Of a DNA stretch of 64,000 nucleotides, positions 56,129 to 64,000 are shown one piece after another (the first letter of the stretch is position 1; the number at the start of each line of letters is the position of its first letter). The position numbers and the translations under genes are program-made. The DNA is from Desulfuromonas sp. TF. Its GTDB lineage: Bacteria; Desulfobacterota; Desulfuromonadia; Desulfuromonadales; ATBO01. The notes beneath the pieces were generated by a model. The model did not search any database. It was not told the origin of the DNA and saw only the letters and a list, made by a program, of their open reading frames with translations. Location of the stretch: contig NZ_KI421421.1 of NCBI RefSeq assembly GCF_000472285.1, positions 673,158 to 737,157 on the forward strand. Direction: 5' to 3'.

Positions 56129-56316
56129 GGTTCATCTCCGCGAGACAGCAGCCAGCCGGCCAGCACGAGCGCCCCCCAGGCCGTAAACAGGTAAAGGGGA
56201 AGGACCGGAATCCCCAGGAGTGCACCCGGCCGGTTAAAGGCCCCCAGCAAAGGAGGGTACAGGGCCACGACTCCCATGACAAACAAGGCGGCGAGTCGAC
56301 GCGAGGGCATATCCAT
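56125..56316 (-). CDS. Small two-helix membrane protein, likely symporter accessory
   Basis: The 63-aa protein has two hydrophobic helices (residues 8-25 and about 36-58) separated by FNRPGALLGIP, a pattern like DUF3311-type partners of solute symporters. AAGGAG lies upstream. Its stop overlaps the start of the symporter-kinase gene by ATGA, which suggests that the two proteins are made in equal amounts and may form one complex. The family call is tentative. Confidence 0.7.
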   Translation of the reverse strand: MDMPSRRLAALFVMGVVALYPPLLGAFNRPGALLGIPVLPLYLFTAWGALVLAGWLLSRGDEP

Positions 56317-56367
56317 CCTGCATACTCCTTGCTCTAAAGTGATTCCCAGGCTGATACAGCCTGCTAG

Positions 56368-59103
56368 CTAGAATCGGGATGACTGCCAGCGAAGCAGCAA
56401 ATGCCGGTCGCAGAAGCTCTTGGCTTCGGCGAGGGTCCTCACTTCCCGTCCCGGTAGCAGCGAAAGGAGGCCCAAGAACACTTGGGCGGCGGCACGGGCA
56501 TCACCGAGGGAAGTGTGCCGTCCCTCTATGGTGATCCCCATGCGTTCAGCGATGGCGTCAAGGCTATGTCCTTCGATCCCCTGATGAAGGGCGTAGGAAA
56601 GCAGCAGGGTATCGAGAATCGGATTATCGATCTGGGGAAGCCCCGCAGCGGCTGCGGCCATGTCGAGGCACTTTTTGTCGAATGCCGCGTTGTGAGCAAC
56701 CAGGATCGCGTCTCCCACGTATTCCATGAACTGCGGATATACCTCATCCATGGAAGGGGCATCTGCCACCATGTGGTCCTCGATATGGTGGATTTGTGTG
56801 GATTCGGGGGGAATGGGCCGACCCGGGTTGACCAGGGTGTTGAAGATGTCGGCATTTTGGACCCGCCCCCGGCGAATGCGAACGCCGCTGATGCTGATGA
56901 TCTTGTCCCCCCGGGAAAGCTGCAGTCCGGTGGTTTCGGTGTCGACCACCACATACTCGAGATCTGCAAGGTTGGCCTGCAGCAGATCTTCCCGCTCGAT
57001 AATCGGGCGGGGGAGAAACAGATCAAAATTGTAAAACTCCGGCTCCCCCTCGATCAGCCCGTCCGCACTGCGAACTTCGGGAACGGAGGCTGCCTGCAGC
57101 AGGGCCAGCCGCACCTCGAGGGAATCACCGGAAGACCGGGTCCACAGCTCTCCCCGGTTTCTTCGCACCGCCTCTCCCAAGGGAAGAGGCACTTCGCCGG
57201 CGGGGCATACCTCAAGGGATTCCAACTCGGCCAGGTCGCCGGCGAAAGAACCCCCGATCCGGAAGGTCGTAACTACGGTCCCGTCCTCCACCCGGATGTT
57301 GGCGGCGACCGAAACCTGTCGGGAACTCCTCCGGGCGATCCACTGAAGGACGCACCGCAAGGAGGCCACCCAGGAGAACGGCTCCACCAGAACAGGGGGG
57401 ATGAGGTCGCCGCCGGCCTCGATCTCTACCGAAATTCCCGTGACCGAAATCAAGGATTCCTCCACGAGCTCCAAGGGATTTGAGGGGACGGCCGACCAGC
57501 GCGGCGTCTGTGCGGCGCCGGCGGCCTCCTCCATGACCGTCACCCGCTCGCCCAGGCGATCCATCTCCTCGGCCACCGCAGCGAGGAACACCTGTTGTTT
57601 CTCCTCAGGCATCTCCCGGTGCCGTTGGATTGTCTCGACAAGGAATCGGGAGGTGGCCACCGGCCCCCTCAGGAGTTGGGGCATCTCTCTCAGGGTTTCC
57701 TCGAACAGGTTCCCCTCTTCGGTGGGAGCGCTCAGATCGCGAAATACGAGAAGGAATCCGGCACGTTCTCCATCGGGTCCGGGGATAACCGAAAGGGATC
57801 CCTTGAGAAGCTTCCCGTCGATGAGTGGAAAGACCACTTCTTCCATGGCCTCCCCGCCCGGGTTCCAATTCCGGCGAAGTCGCTTCAAGTGAAAGCTGAG
57901 CCGGTCGCTGGGAAAGATGCGCGACAGCGGAGCTCCTATGCCTGAGGTGTATTCCCGGCCGAGAATTATGCGGGCACGGGGGTTCATCAGGATGGTCTCG
58001 GCGGCCTCGTTGGCCACGACCACACCGTCCACCATGGTGCGAAGCACGGTAGCCAGCCGATTGCGCTCCTCCTGCAGCGTCAGGGTCGCTTCCCGCACGC
58101 GCTCTTCAAGCTTGTCGTAGGCCTTGGCCAGGTTCTCGGCCATGAGGTTGAACTCAAGGGCCAACTCCTCGAGCTCATCCCCCGTATCAAGCTCAATCCG
58201 ATGAGCCAGATTGATGCGGGAAACGATCTCGGCGCCGCGCCGAATCTCCAGGATGGGGCGCAGGAATTGATCCGCCATCCGCCACGCCAGAGTGACGACC
58301 ATTATGCCGAAGACGGCCAGCAGGAAGGCCACCTGACCGCTTACCGAGAAAAAATGGCCGTATACCTGGGATGCCGGTTGGACCACGGCGAGAAACCAGC
58401 CGCGATCCGCGGCGCTCCCAAGTGGCTCCACTGCCGCCACGCCGGCGAAATAGCTCTCATCGTCGGCCTCAAAGGTTGTCCACTTGAACAAGTCTTCGGT
58501 GTAGGGGGGGACGGGAATCGAGGGGTTTCCCGCCAGTCGGTCTCCCCCGGCCGTGAACAGAACCGCGCCCCCTCCTTCCCCCTTTTTCGACACATCGAGG
58601 AACTGTTTCAGGTCTTCCGGAGCGAAGAAAACCTCAAGTGTGCCGAGGCGACCCCCATCGGTGTCCGTCACCACAACCCGGTAGTCCAGGGTCTTCTCGG
58701 AGTACGGGTCGGGGGACGGTTTGTCGCCTGGAATTGTGGGGCCGCCGTTCGGAACCAGAGCGATCCTTTGAAGCCCGGGATGGGATTGACGGGCCGATGA
58801 AAGGATCTCTTCCGGCAAAGGTCCCGTACCCGACAGATATGCCTTGACCTCAGACGATGCCGCCAGGGCAGCCGCAGCCTGCTGGTAACGGTTCAACTCT
58901 GCCCGCAGATGCCCTGCCAGTTGCTCCGCCTCCTGGGCAAGTTGGCGCCCCTGGTTCTCCCCTATGTCGTTGCGGACTATGAAGAACAGTGCCGTCAGCG
59001 CAGCCAGCAGGGGCAGTACAGCCAGTCCCATGAGGGAAACGATCATGCGGCTGCGCAGGCTTTTTCTTCTGCGAAGGGGCGATGCCCCCTGATCAGCCGT
59101 CAT
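56368..59103 (-). CDS. Membrane sensor pseudokinase fused to a DnaQ-type 3'-5' exonuclease
   Basis: The 911-aa protein has a transmembrane helix (about residues 20-43), an extracytoplasmic Cache-like sensor domain and a second helix (about 250-272). HAMP (about 275-325) and PAS domains (about 335-460) follow, then a kinase-like region. There the usual SHELRTPL is replaced by PQLLRGPV, so the phospho-acceptor His is Gln, and no clear ATP-binding boxes remain. The C-terminal exonuclease (about 715-885) has all DEDDh motifs: VVVDTETTGL, VAHNAAFDKKCLD and HTSLGDARAAA. It overlaps the receiver gene by ATGA. Confidence 0.9.
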   Translation of the reverse strand: MTADQGASPLRRRKSLRSRMIVSLMGLAVLPLLAALTALFFIVRNDIGENQGRQLAQEAEQLAGHLRAELNRYQQAAAALAASSEVKAYLSGTGPLPEEILSSARQSHPGLQRIALVPNGGPTIPGDKPSPDPYSEKTLDYRVVVTDTDGGRLGTLEVFFAPEDLKQFLDVSKKGEGGGAVLFTAGGDRLAGNPSIPVPPYTEDLFKWTTFEADDESYFAGVAAVEPLGSAADRGWFLAVVQPASQVYGHFFSVSGQVAFLLAVFGIMVVTLAWRMADQFLRPILEIRRGAEIVSRINLAHRIELDTGDELEELALEFNLMAENLAKAYDKLEERVREATLTLQEERNRLATVLRTMVDGVVVANEAAETILMNPRARIILGREYTSGIGAPLSRIFPSDRLSFHLKRLRRNWNPGGEAMEEVVFPLIDGKLLKGSLSVIPGPDGERAGFLLVFRDLSAPTEEGNLFEETLREMPQLLRGPVATSRFLVETIQRHREMPEEKQQVFLAAVAEEMDRLGERVTVMEEAAGAAQTPRWSAVPSNPLELVEESLISVTGISVEIEAGGDLIPPVLVEPFSWVASLRCVLQWIARRSSRQVSVAANIRVEDGTVVTTFRIGGSFAGDLAELESLEVCPAGEVPLPLGEAVRRNRGELWTRSSGDSLEVRLALLQAASVPEVRSADGLIEGEPEFYNFDLFLPRPIIEREDLLQANLADLEYVVVDTETTGLQLSRGDKIISISGVRIRRGRVQNADIFNTLVNPGRPIPPESTQIHHIEDHMVADAPSMDEVYPQFMEYVGDAILVAHNAAFDKKCLDMAAAAAGLPQIDNPILDTLLLSYALHQGIEGHSLDAIAERMGITIEGRHTSLGDARAAAQVFLGLLSLLPGREVRTLAEAKSFCDRHLLLRWQSSRF

Positions 59104-59471
59104 GGTTCGATCATCGTTCGGATCTTCTCGAGCAGGTCCGCAGCGCTGAACGGTTTCGTTACGTACTCGTCCGCCCCTACCTCAAGCCCCTTCTTCCTCT
59201 CGAGGGTCTGGCCCTTGGCCGTCAGCATGATTACTTTCGTCCCGCTCATATCCTCCCGCTCCTGGATGATTCGGCATACCTCGTAGCCATCTTTCCGGGG
59301 CATGTTGATGTCCAGGAGAATCAGATCCGGCCGCACGCGCTCGGCCACTTCCAGGGCCTCCTCCCCATCCCGGGCAGTATGGACCTCGTACCCCTCCATC
59401 TCCAGAATGAATTCAATGGACATCAGGATGTTGGGCTCATCATCCACTGCAAGAATCTTTTTCTTTCCCAT
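59100..59471 (-). CDS. Stand-alone response-regulator receiver protein
   Basis: The 123-aa receiver has KILAVDDEPNILMSIEFIL (acid pair), phospho-Asp in DLILLDINMPRKDG (about residue 54), Thr in IMLTAKGQ and Lys in EYVTKPFSA. There is no output domain, as in CheY-type proteins. I chose the ATG at 59471 because GAGGAGAACC precedes it; a longer frame start at 59528 does not have one. It begins the operon that continues with the exonuclease sensor. Confidence 0.93.
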   Translation of the reverse strand: MGKKKILAVDDEPNILMSIEFILEMEGYEVHTARDGEEALEVAERVRPDLILLDINMPRKDGYEVCRIIQEREDMSGTKVIMLTAKGQTLERKKGLEVGADEYVTKPFSAADLLEKIRTMIEP

Positions 59472-59754
59472 TGGTTCTCCTCGCGCCTCCGCCGGTTCTT
59501 CCAGTACTAAGTTTATAACATATCTCATAATTACAGAAAAAGAAACGATGTTCTATGTGGCGACGAGGCGCGGCGCAGCGAAGACAATCGCCAGGATGAC
59601 GAATTATGCAGAGATGGTATTTCATGGAAAAACGATAGGGAACCGTAATGCGAAAGCGCGAAAGATCGAGCGGCAATTCGATTTAAGAGCTTATGGTGCA
59701 GGTTATACCGCCTGCGTCAGCAAGGAACTGATAGTGGTTTTTCGCGGTGAGATC
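59472..59754. other. Gene-free gap between receiver and symporter genes
   Basis: About 280 bases with lower GC content. Only short overlapping frames are present, and none has a ribosome-binding site or recognisable product. It probably contains the minus-strand promoter of the receiver operon, but no clear -35/-10 pair stands out. Confidence 0.4.
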
Positions 59755-61272
59755 TCAGGGCGTATGCACCTCCTCCGCCAGAAACTTTCGGATTCTTTCC
59801 GGCGGGGGTGAGGTGGTCAGGGAAACGGCAATCATCACCAGGATCACCAGAGGTGCTCCAAGGAAAGCGGAAGATGTGGGAGGAAACAGGGTGCTGATCA
59901 ATGGAATGAGATCGCCCAGCAACAGGGCGGCGAAGGTAATGCACAGACCCGTGATCATACCGGCGATCGCTCCGAATTTGTTCGTGCGGTCCCACCAGAT
60001 GCCGAGCAGGAAGACGGGAAAGAGGGTGTTGCCGGCCAGGGCGAAAGCCACCGCGGTGATCTCGGCGATGAGGCCCGGTGGGTTGGCGGCAACGATGACC
60101 ACCAGGAAGGCGAGAACCAGGGTCGCTCCTTTGGCGACTTTCATCCGTTTCCCTTCGCTGGCCCCGGGATTGATGAGCCGGAAGTAGATATCGTGGGAAA
60201 AAGCTCCGGCGCCCGTGATGAGCAGCCCCGTTACCGTGGAGAAGGCGGCGATAATCGCTCCCACCGCGACGATGCCCGTCAGCCAGGGTGAGAGTCCCGC
60301 CCATTCTCCGGCCTTGATCACGACAAGATCGGCCATGGCCCGCGCCGTGGCCGGATCAGGTGCGATCTGGTTGTTCAGTTCCCAGACCCGGGCGAAGGTA
60401 GCATAGGCGGGGGCACTCCAATAGAGGAGGCCGATGAAGAAAATACCCCAGATGACGCTCCAGCGGGCATCGCGGATGTTCGGAACCGTGTAGAAATGGG
60501 AGAGGACGTGTGGCAGCCCCGCCGTTCCAACCATGAGGGTGAAACAAAGAGAGATCCATTCAAAAGGGGTGCCGAAGGTCCACGGCGATGTATAGGCGCC
60601 CTTCCCCTGGGCCAGATCCTCCAGGGCAGCACCGTATCCGACCTGAGGGACGGCCCAGAAATAACCCAGCTTCTTTGCGACGAACATCAGGGGAATGATG
60701 AAGGAAAGGATCAGCACCATATAATGAAGCTGCTGGTTGCGGGCGGCGCCGAGAGTGCCCGACAGGACAAGATAGGAGATGGCAACCGTCGTGCCCAGAA
60801 AAAGGGACGCGGTGTAATCCAGGCCGAAAATCCAGGAGAAGACCAGCGCGATCCCCTTGTACTGCGCCACGCAGTAGACCAGTGAGATGAGAATGGCGAT
60901 CGCCGCTGAAAGGAGACGGGCCACCGGGGAGTCGTAGCGCGCCTCGACGAATTCGGGCGCCGTGTATTTGCCGAAACGGCGGATCTGCCCGGCCATGAGG
61001 ATCAGCAGCAGGACGTACCCTCCTGTCCAGCCGATCACGTAGGCCAGGGCGAAATAGCCTTTGAGGTAGAAGATGCCGGCGATCCCGAGAAAAGAGGCGG
61101 CGCTCATCCAGTTCGAGGCGATGGCCGCCCCGATTCCCATGCGGCCTATGTGGAGTCCGGAGACCGCATAGTCCTCCCTTTTTCTGGTTCGACTGGCCAG
61201 CCCCACCAGAAGGGAAAGGGCAAGAAATCCGAACAGCAGCAGGACCGGGGCCAGTTTCAAACCGTCTCTCAT
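59755..61272 (-). CDS. Sodium/solute symporter (acetate permease ActP-like)
   Basis: The 505-aa polytopic protein of about 13 helices belongs to the symporter group that includes ActP. It has FLALSLLVGLASRTRKREDY, AIASNWMSAASFLGIAGIFY (Na+ site region), VGTAGLPHVLSHFYTVPNIRD (short form) and AAFSTVTGLLITGAGAFSHD. Acetate or another short carboxylate is the likely substrate by family and by the DUF4212 partner. It is 12 bases downstream of the DUF4212 gene. Confidence 0.92.
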   Translation of the reverse strand: MRDGLKLAPVLLLFGFLALSLLVGLASRTRKREDYAVSGLHIGRMGIGAAIASNWMSAASFLGIAGIFYLKGYFALAYVIGWTGGYVLLLILMAGQIRRFGKYTAPEFVEARYDSPVARLLSAAIAILISLVYCVAQYKGIALVFSWIFGLDYTASLFLGTTVAISYLVLSGTLGAARNQQLHYMVLILSFIIPLMFVAKKLGYFWAVPQVGYGAALEDLAQGKGAYTSPWTFGTPFEWISLCFTLMVGTAGLPHVLSHFYTVPNIRDARWSVIWGIFFIGLLYWSAPAYATFARVWELNNQIAPDPATARAMADLVVIKAGEWAGLSPWLTGIVAVGAIIAAFSTVTGLLITGAGAFSHDIYFRLINPGASEGKRMKVAKGATLVLAFLVVIVAANPPGLIAEITAVAFALAGNTLFPVFLLGIWWDRTNKFGAIAGMITGLCITFAALLLGDLIPLISTLFPPTSSAFLGAPLVILVMIAVSLTTSPPPERIRKFLAEEVHTP

Positions 61273-61284
61273 TATGTTTGCTCC

Positions 61285-61605
61285 CTACCGGCGCTTCCGG
61301 TATTTCTCTCTCAGGCGGTCGATAGACACGTTGAAGAGAAAACAAAGAAGAATGAACCAGAGGATCAGGAACTGGCTGGTGAACCAGTAGTGGAAAGGAA
61401 AGCCGAAAATGTTCATCGCCGTCAGGGCGCTCTCACCCGAGTTTCGGGCCAGCAGGAGCTGGAAACCGAAGGTTAGAAAGGCCCATCCCGCCAGCATGAT
61501 CCAGATGACGGCCACTTCCCTGCGCATGAACCCGGGCCGGGGACGAAAAAGGTTGACCCGGTAGTCTCCTGACGGTTCGCCGTCAGGGGGCGGATTCTGT
61601 GCCAT
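61285..61605 (-). CDS. DUF4212 small subunit of a solute symporter
   Basis: The 106-aa protein has two helices (about residues 33-55 and 73-95) and the family motif NIFGFPFHYWFTSQF (about 65-79). DUF4212 proteins are encoded directly before ActP-type symporters. GAGGAGGT lies 5 bases before the ATG at 61605; a GTG two codons earlier is less likely. The spacer to truD contains a CCGGGGA / TCCCCGG hairpin at 61624-61641 without a T-run. Confidence 0.9.
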   Translation of the reverse strand: MAQNPPPDGEPSGDYRVNLFRPRPGFMRREVAVIWIMLAGWAFLTFGFQLLLARNSGESALTAMNIFGFPFHYWFTSQFLILWFILLCFLFNVSIDRLREKYRKRR

Positions 61606-61666
61606 GAGCACCTCCTCTGCCGCCGGGGACGTTTCCCCGGAGCATTCAATCCGGCCGGCGTCCGTA

Positions 61667-62872
61667 TCAGGCGCCGGTCGGTTCTGTTTTCATGACTTCT
61701 CTCAGGACGCTGGTGGCATAGCTTCCCTTGGGGAGGCTGAAGGCAAGGACCAGATCGGCCCCGTCAGCGGTGACGTCGACCCCGTTCAGCGGCACGCGCA
61801 GGGGGCGGCGCTCCCCCTCCATGCCCAGGCCGTCCTCAAGGCGAAAGTCCTCCACCCGCAGCTTCTCCTTGTCCCGCAGGCTCTCCTCCAGCAGCCCGGC
61901 CTGGCCGCGGGCGAGCGTTGTCTTGTAGCCGAAGAGCGGCCCCGACGGGCTGATCTCGAAGCGATCGGCCCTCGGCTGCTCGAATGCCGGATCCTCCACG
62001 AAAAAGCAGGCGCCGTTGTCGTGTTTCCAGGCCAGGTCTCCCGCCCAGAGGATGTCCAGGGTGGACAGGCGCATGGTTACCATCCGGTCGAAAAGCTGCG
62101 ACTGGTAGGCCGAAAGGTAGAGGCGGAGCAGCTTGCGCGGCAGCCCCAGAACGGCTGCCCGGGCTGAACGCCCTTCGATCAGGGCGTGTATCATTCTTCT
62201 TTCGTCCCGGTAGCGTGCGGGCAAGGCCGCAAGGGCGCCCTCCAGGTCTCCGGCGGCGAAGCGCTCGGCACCCGTGCGCCAGCGTTCGTTGGAGATCATC
62301 GAAGGGTCTCCGACAATCTGCCGGGCGGCCTCTTCGAAATTCTGCCGCAGCAGGGCTCCGCCAATGAGGTGGGAATTGCCAAGGGAGCCGTAGCGCTGGG
62401 AACCGAAGCGGTTGGGCACGCCGACGTTCTGCAGGACGTGGAGGACATCTCTGGCCTCATCCAGAGAGCCTTCCCGGACCTGCCGGATGCGGATAGTGAA
62501 GCGATTGCCGGCAAGATGGCCGGGACGCAGCTTGTTGCGGTGGAAGCGTGCGGAGAGGATCCGGACGCCCTCCAGTTCGAGGCCCAGGACCTGATCGGGT
62601 TTTACGCCGGGAATGGAGACGGTCTGGCGGGTCGTGGCGCGGGCATCCTTGAGTCCGGCATAGCCCAGTTCCCGCTCGCGAACGCCCAGGGTCCGGGCCA
62701 GGCGACTCAGAAGATCGAAGGTGGTCAGGCCCTGTTTTTCCACCTCGACATAAAGATGTTCCCCCTCCCCGCAAGGAGAATACAGAGGAATCTCCTCGAC
62801 CAGGAAATCTTCCGGGGCTTCCTTGATGACTCCCCCGGTTCCGGGAAATTGGGCGGTGAGATAGTCACTCAT
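61667..62872 (-). CDS. truD: tRNA pseudouridine13 synthase TruD
   Basis: TruD converts U13 of tRNA(Glu) to pseudouridine. The 401-aa protein has the N-terminal VIKEAPEDFLVEEIPLY, the catalytic GYAGLKDARATTRQ (Asp about residue 80), and VPNRFGSQRYGSLGNSH (about 149-165). The ATG at 62872 gives the standard N-terminus. The longer in-frame reading up to 63094 lies inside trmB and is not conserved. It overlaps trmB by 8 bases. Confidence 0.96.
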   Translation of the reverse strand: MSDYLTAQFPGTGGVIKEAPEDFLVEEIPLYSPCGEGEHLYVEVEKQGLTTFDLLSRLARTLGVRERELGYAGLKDARATTRQTVSIPGVKPDQVLGLELEGVRILSARFHRNKLRPGHLAGNRFTIRIRQVREGSLDEARDVLHVLQNVGVPNRFGSQRYGSLGNSHLIGGALLRQNFEEAARQIVGDPSMISNERWRTGAERFAAGDLEGALAALPARYRDERRMIHALIEGRSARAAVLGLPRKLLRLYLSAYQSQLFDRMVTMRLSTLDILWAGDLAWKHDNGACFFVEDPAFEQPRADRFEISPSGPLFGYKTTLARGQAGLLEESLRDKEKLRVEDFRLEDGLGMEGERRPLRVPLNGVDVTADGADLVLAFSLPKGSYATSVLREVMKTEPTGA

Positions 62873-63563
62873 TTTCGGCCCTGTTCCAGCGTACGCGGAA
62901 CCCCTGAGCGACGGCCGGGAGCGGAACGGCATCGGCACATCCTTCCTTCTTCCGGTAGTGAACGAAGTGAATGGGCTGTCCCTGATCGAGAAAACGGCGC
63001 ATATATTTGGAGATCGGATATCCGGGCAGCTCCAGGGCGCAGGGGGCGGAGAGGCAGTTCCGGTACCCTTCGAGGGAGGGGAAAATTCCGGCAACCTGCG
63101 CGGCGTAATCGTCGAAATCCGTGCTGAAATAGAGATCGCCGCCGGGGCGCAGGGAGTGGAAGGCCAGTTGCAGAAACTCCCGGTTGACCAGCCGCCGATC
63201 GCGATGACGCTTCTTCGGCCAGGGGTCGGGGCAGTTGATGTAGATGGCGGAGAGGCATTCCCGGGGGAGGTACCGGGTCAGAAGATAGCGGGCTTCCAGG
63301 CGCGCCACCCGGACATTGTCGAGCTGCGCCGCGTCCACCTTCTTGCAGGTTTTGTGGCACCCCTTATTGTAGATGTCGATGGCGAGAAAATTCGTTTCCG
63401 GCTGCTGCTTCGCCCGTTGCACGATGAAATCGCCGATGCCGCAGCCGATCTCCAGAGCCAGGGGGCACTCCCGGGTGAAGAGTCTTGCAGGGTCGGCGCC
63501 TGCGGCGAGGCTCTCTTCGGGAATGAAAGAGGGAGAAGTGATTTCGATCACTCGCTGAGTCAT
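62865..63563 (-). CDS. trmB: tRNA (guanine46-N7)-methyltransferase TrmB
   Basis: TrmB makes m7G46 in tRNAs. The 232-aa protein has the SAM motif LALEIGCGIGDFIVQRAK (about residues 36-53), IYINCPDPWPKKRHRDRRL (about 114-132) with the catalytic Asp-Pro-Trp-Pro-Lys, and FSTDFDDYA. AAGGAAAG precedes the ATG at 63563; an upstream in-frame start at 63599 is not needed. trmB-truD form a tRNA-modification pair. Confidence 0.95.
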   Translation of the reverse strand: MTQRVIEITSPSFIPEESLAAGADPARLFTRECPLALEIGCGIGDFIVQRAKQQPETNFLAIDIYNKGCHKTCKKVDAAQLDNVRVARLEARYLLTRYLPRECLSAIYINCPDPWPKKRHRDRRLVNREFLQLAFHSLRPGGDLYFSTDFDDYAAQVAGIFPSLEGYRNCLSAPCALELPGYPISKYMRRFLDQGQPIHFVHYRKKEGCADAVPLPAVAQGFRVRWNRAENE

Positions 63564-63656
63564 GAATCCGTTCTTTCCTTCGTTAGGGCACTTGCACAAG
63601 TCGAAAAATACCGGACAATGGTTTTCTTAATGGCTGCAGGGCGGCAAGTGTGGAAA

Positions 63657-63680
63657 GGGGGGATGCGGCCGCATCCCCCC
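63657..63680. terminator. Perfect 24-bp palindrome, likely terminator
   Basis: Twelve bases (GGGGGGATGCGG) are followed by their exact reverse complement. It lies just past the 3' end of the cytochrome gene. The minus-strand side continues TTTCCACAC, a weak T-run. It contains the NotI-like core GCGGCCGC. Confidence 0.65.
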
Positions 63681-63707
63681 TTCGGAAGGTTCTTGCCGCG
63701 GCGTTTC

Positions 63708-64000
63708 TCATTTAAGATCCCCCAGGTAATCGACCAGGGTATTGATGTCCTTCTCGGGGAGATGTCCGAAGGAAGGCATTAAGGAACCGGGATTTGCGGA
63801 TTTGGGATCAAGCAGCTGCCGACGGATTCTCTGCTCATCCAACCGCTTGCCCACTCCGTCGAGAGACGGGCCGAGGGTTCCCCCCTGGCCGTTGATCCGA
63901 TGACATCCCTTGCACCCCAGGGAATTGAGCAGTTCGATGCCCCTGGAAGAATCTTCCGCCGCTCCAGCGGGCGCCGCCATAACAAGAGCCAGAGCGGCAA
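63708..64000 (-). CDS. c-type cytochrome, 3' part (cut by window edge)
   Basis: At least 97 residues are visible. The upstream end, AALALVMAAPAGAAED, is the hydrophobic and cleavage part of a Sec signal peptide, so the true start is beyond base 64000. One haem motif, LGCKGCHRINGQGG (CKGCH), and a distal Met in PGSLMPSFGHLPEKD mark a small single-haem periplasmic cytochrome c. It would be matured by the ResB-ResC system encoded at 2-4.5 kb. Its partner is unknown. Confidence 0.9.
   Translation of the reverse strand, partial: AALALVMAAPAGAAEDSSRGIELLNSLGCKGCHRINGQGGTLGPSLDGVGKRLDEQRIRRQLLDPKSANPGSLMPSFGHLPEKDINTLVDYLGDLK

Noticed and set aside
59548-59811. A plus-strand frame in the gap before the symporter gene
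   Set aside because: It has no ribosome-binding site, overlaps the end of the symporter gene on the other strand, and resembles no protein.

Overview
The window is about 60% GC, bacterial, and packed with housekeeping genes. Gene content and order fit a member of the Desulfuromonadales / Geobacter group (deltaproteobacterial sulfur or metal reducers): resB-resC cytochrome c maturation beside purD-purE, a DUF3343 protein beside ffh, a complete mraZ-ftsZ cluster whose MurE carries the meso-diaminopimelate motif, FtsI with a PASTA tail, and large membrane histidine kinases fused to solute symporters. This is inferred from gene families. No rRNA or tRNA gene was found that could confirm it.

Layout. 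1-6.7 kb: purine genes (purD, purE), cytochrome c biogenesis (resB, resC), a tRNA1(Val)-type methyltransferase, and a divergent DUF721/membrane-protein pair. 6.7-11.1 kb: the ffh-rpsP-khpA-rimM-trmD-RNA methyltransferase-rplS translation operon, with a strong promoter in front and a strong bidirectional terminator behind. 11.1-19.2 kb: rnhB, yraN, nadE, rsmI, then acyP-ligA on the minus strand and a CorC/HlyC membrane protein. 19.3-37.4 kb: an unbroken dcw (division and cell wall) cluster, mraZ-rsmH-ftsL-ftsI-murE-murF-mraY-murD-ftsW-murG-murC-murB-ddl-ftsQ-ftsA-ftsZ, mostly coupled by 1-4 base overlaps.

37.5-42 kb: directly after the ftsZ terminator lies a chromosomal integron. It has an integron-type tyrosine recombinase (intI), an attI-like site, and at least five gene cassettes separated by recognisable attC sites. 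The integrase is on the same strand as its cassettes and upstream of them, the 'inverse' arrangement, so the intI promoter could feed the cassettes. All five cassette proteins look membrane-bound or exported, and none has a function I recognise. The 3' end of the array is decayed. A terminator hairpin with a possible mini-ORF sits just ahead of intI.

42-51.8 kb: accessory genes, namely a SnoaL-like exported protein, DUF488, an aldehyde dehydrogenase preceded by a truncated copy of the DUF2238 gene that follows it, a DUF2889-like protein, a thioredoxin-like protein, a radical SAM protein, a PilZ protein, tpx, a TatA-like protein, a universal stress protein and a TIM-barrel epimerase.

51.8-61.6 kb, minus strand: a signalling and transport module comprising DUF4212, an acetate-type Na+/solute symporter, a stand-alone receiver, a membrane sensor pseudokinase fused to a DnaQ-type exonuclease, a small membrane protein, a symporter-histidine kinase fusion (CbrA/CrbS type) and a DUF294 nucleotidyltransferase. 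The last five are tightly coupled. 61.6-64 kb: truD, trmB and the 3' part of a c-type cytochrome gene cut by the window edge.

The strongest candidates for under-described biology are the inverse integron with its orphan membrane cassettes and leader hairpin, and the exonuclease-pseudokinase/symporter-kinase/nucleotidyltransferase module.
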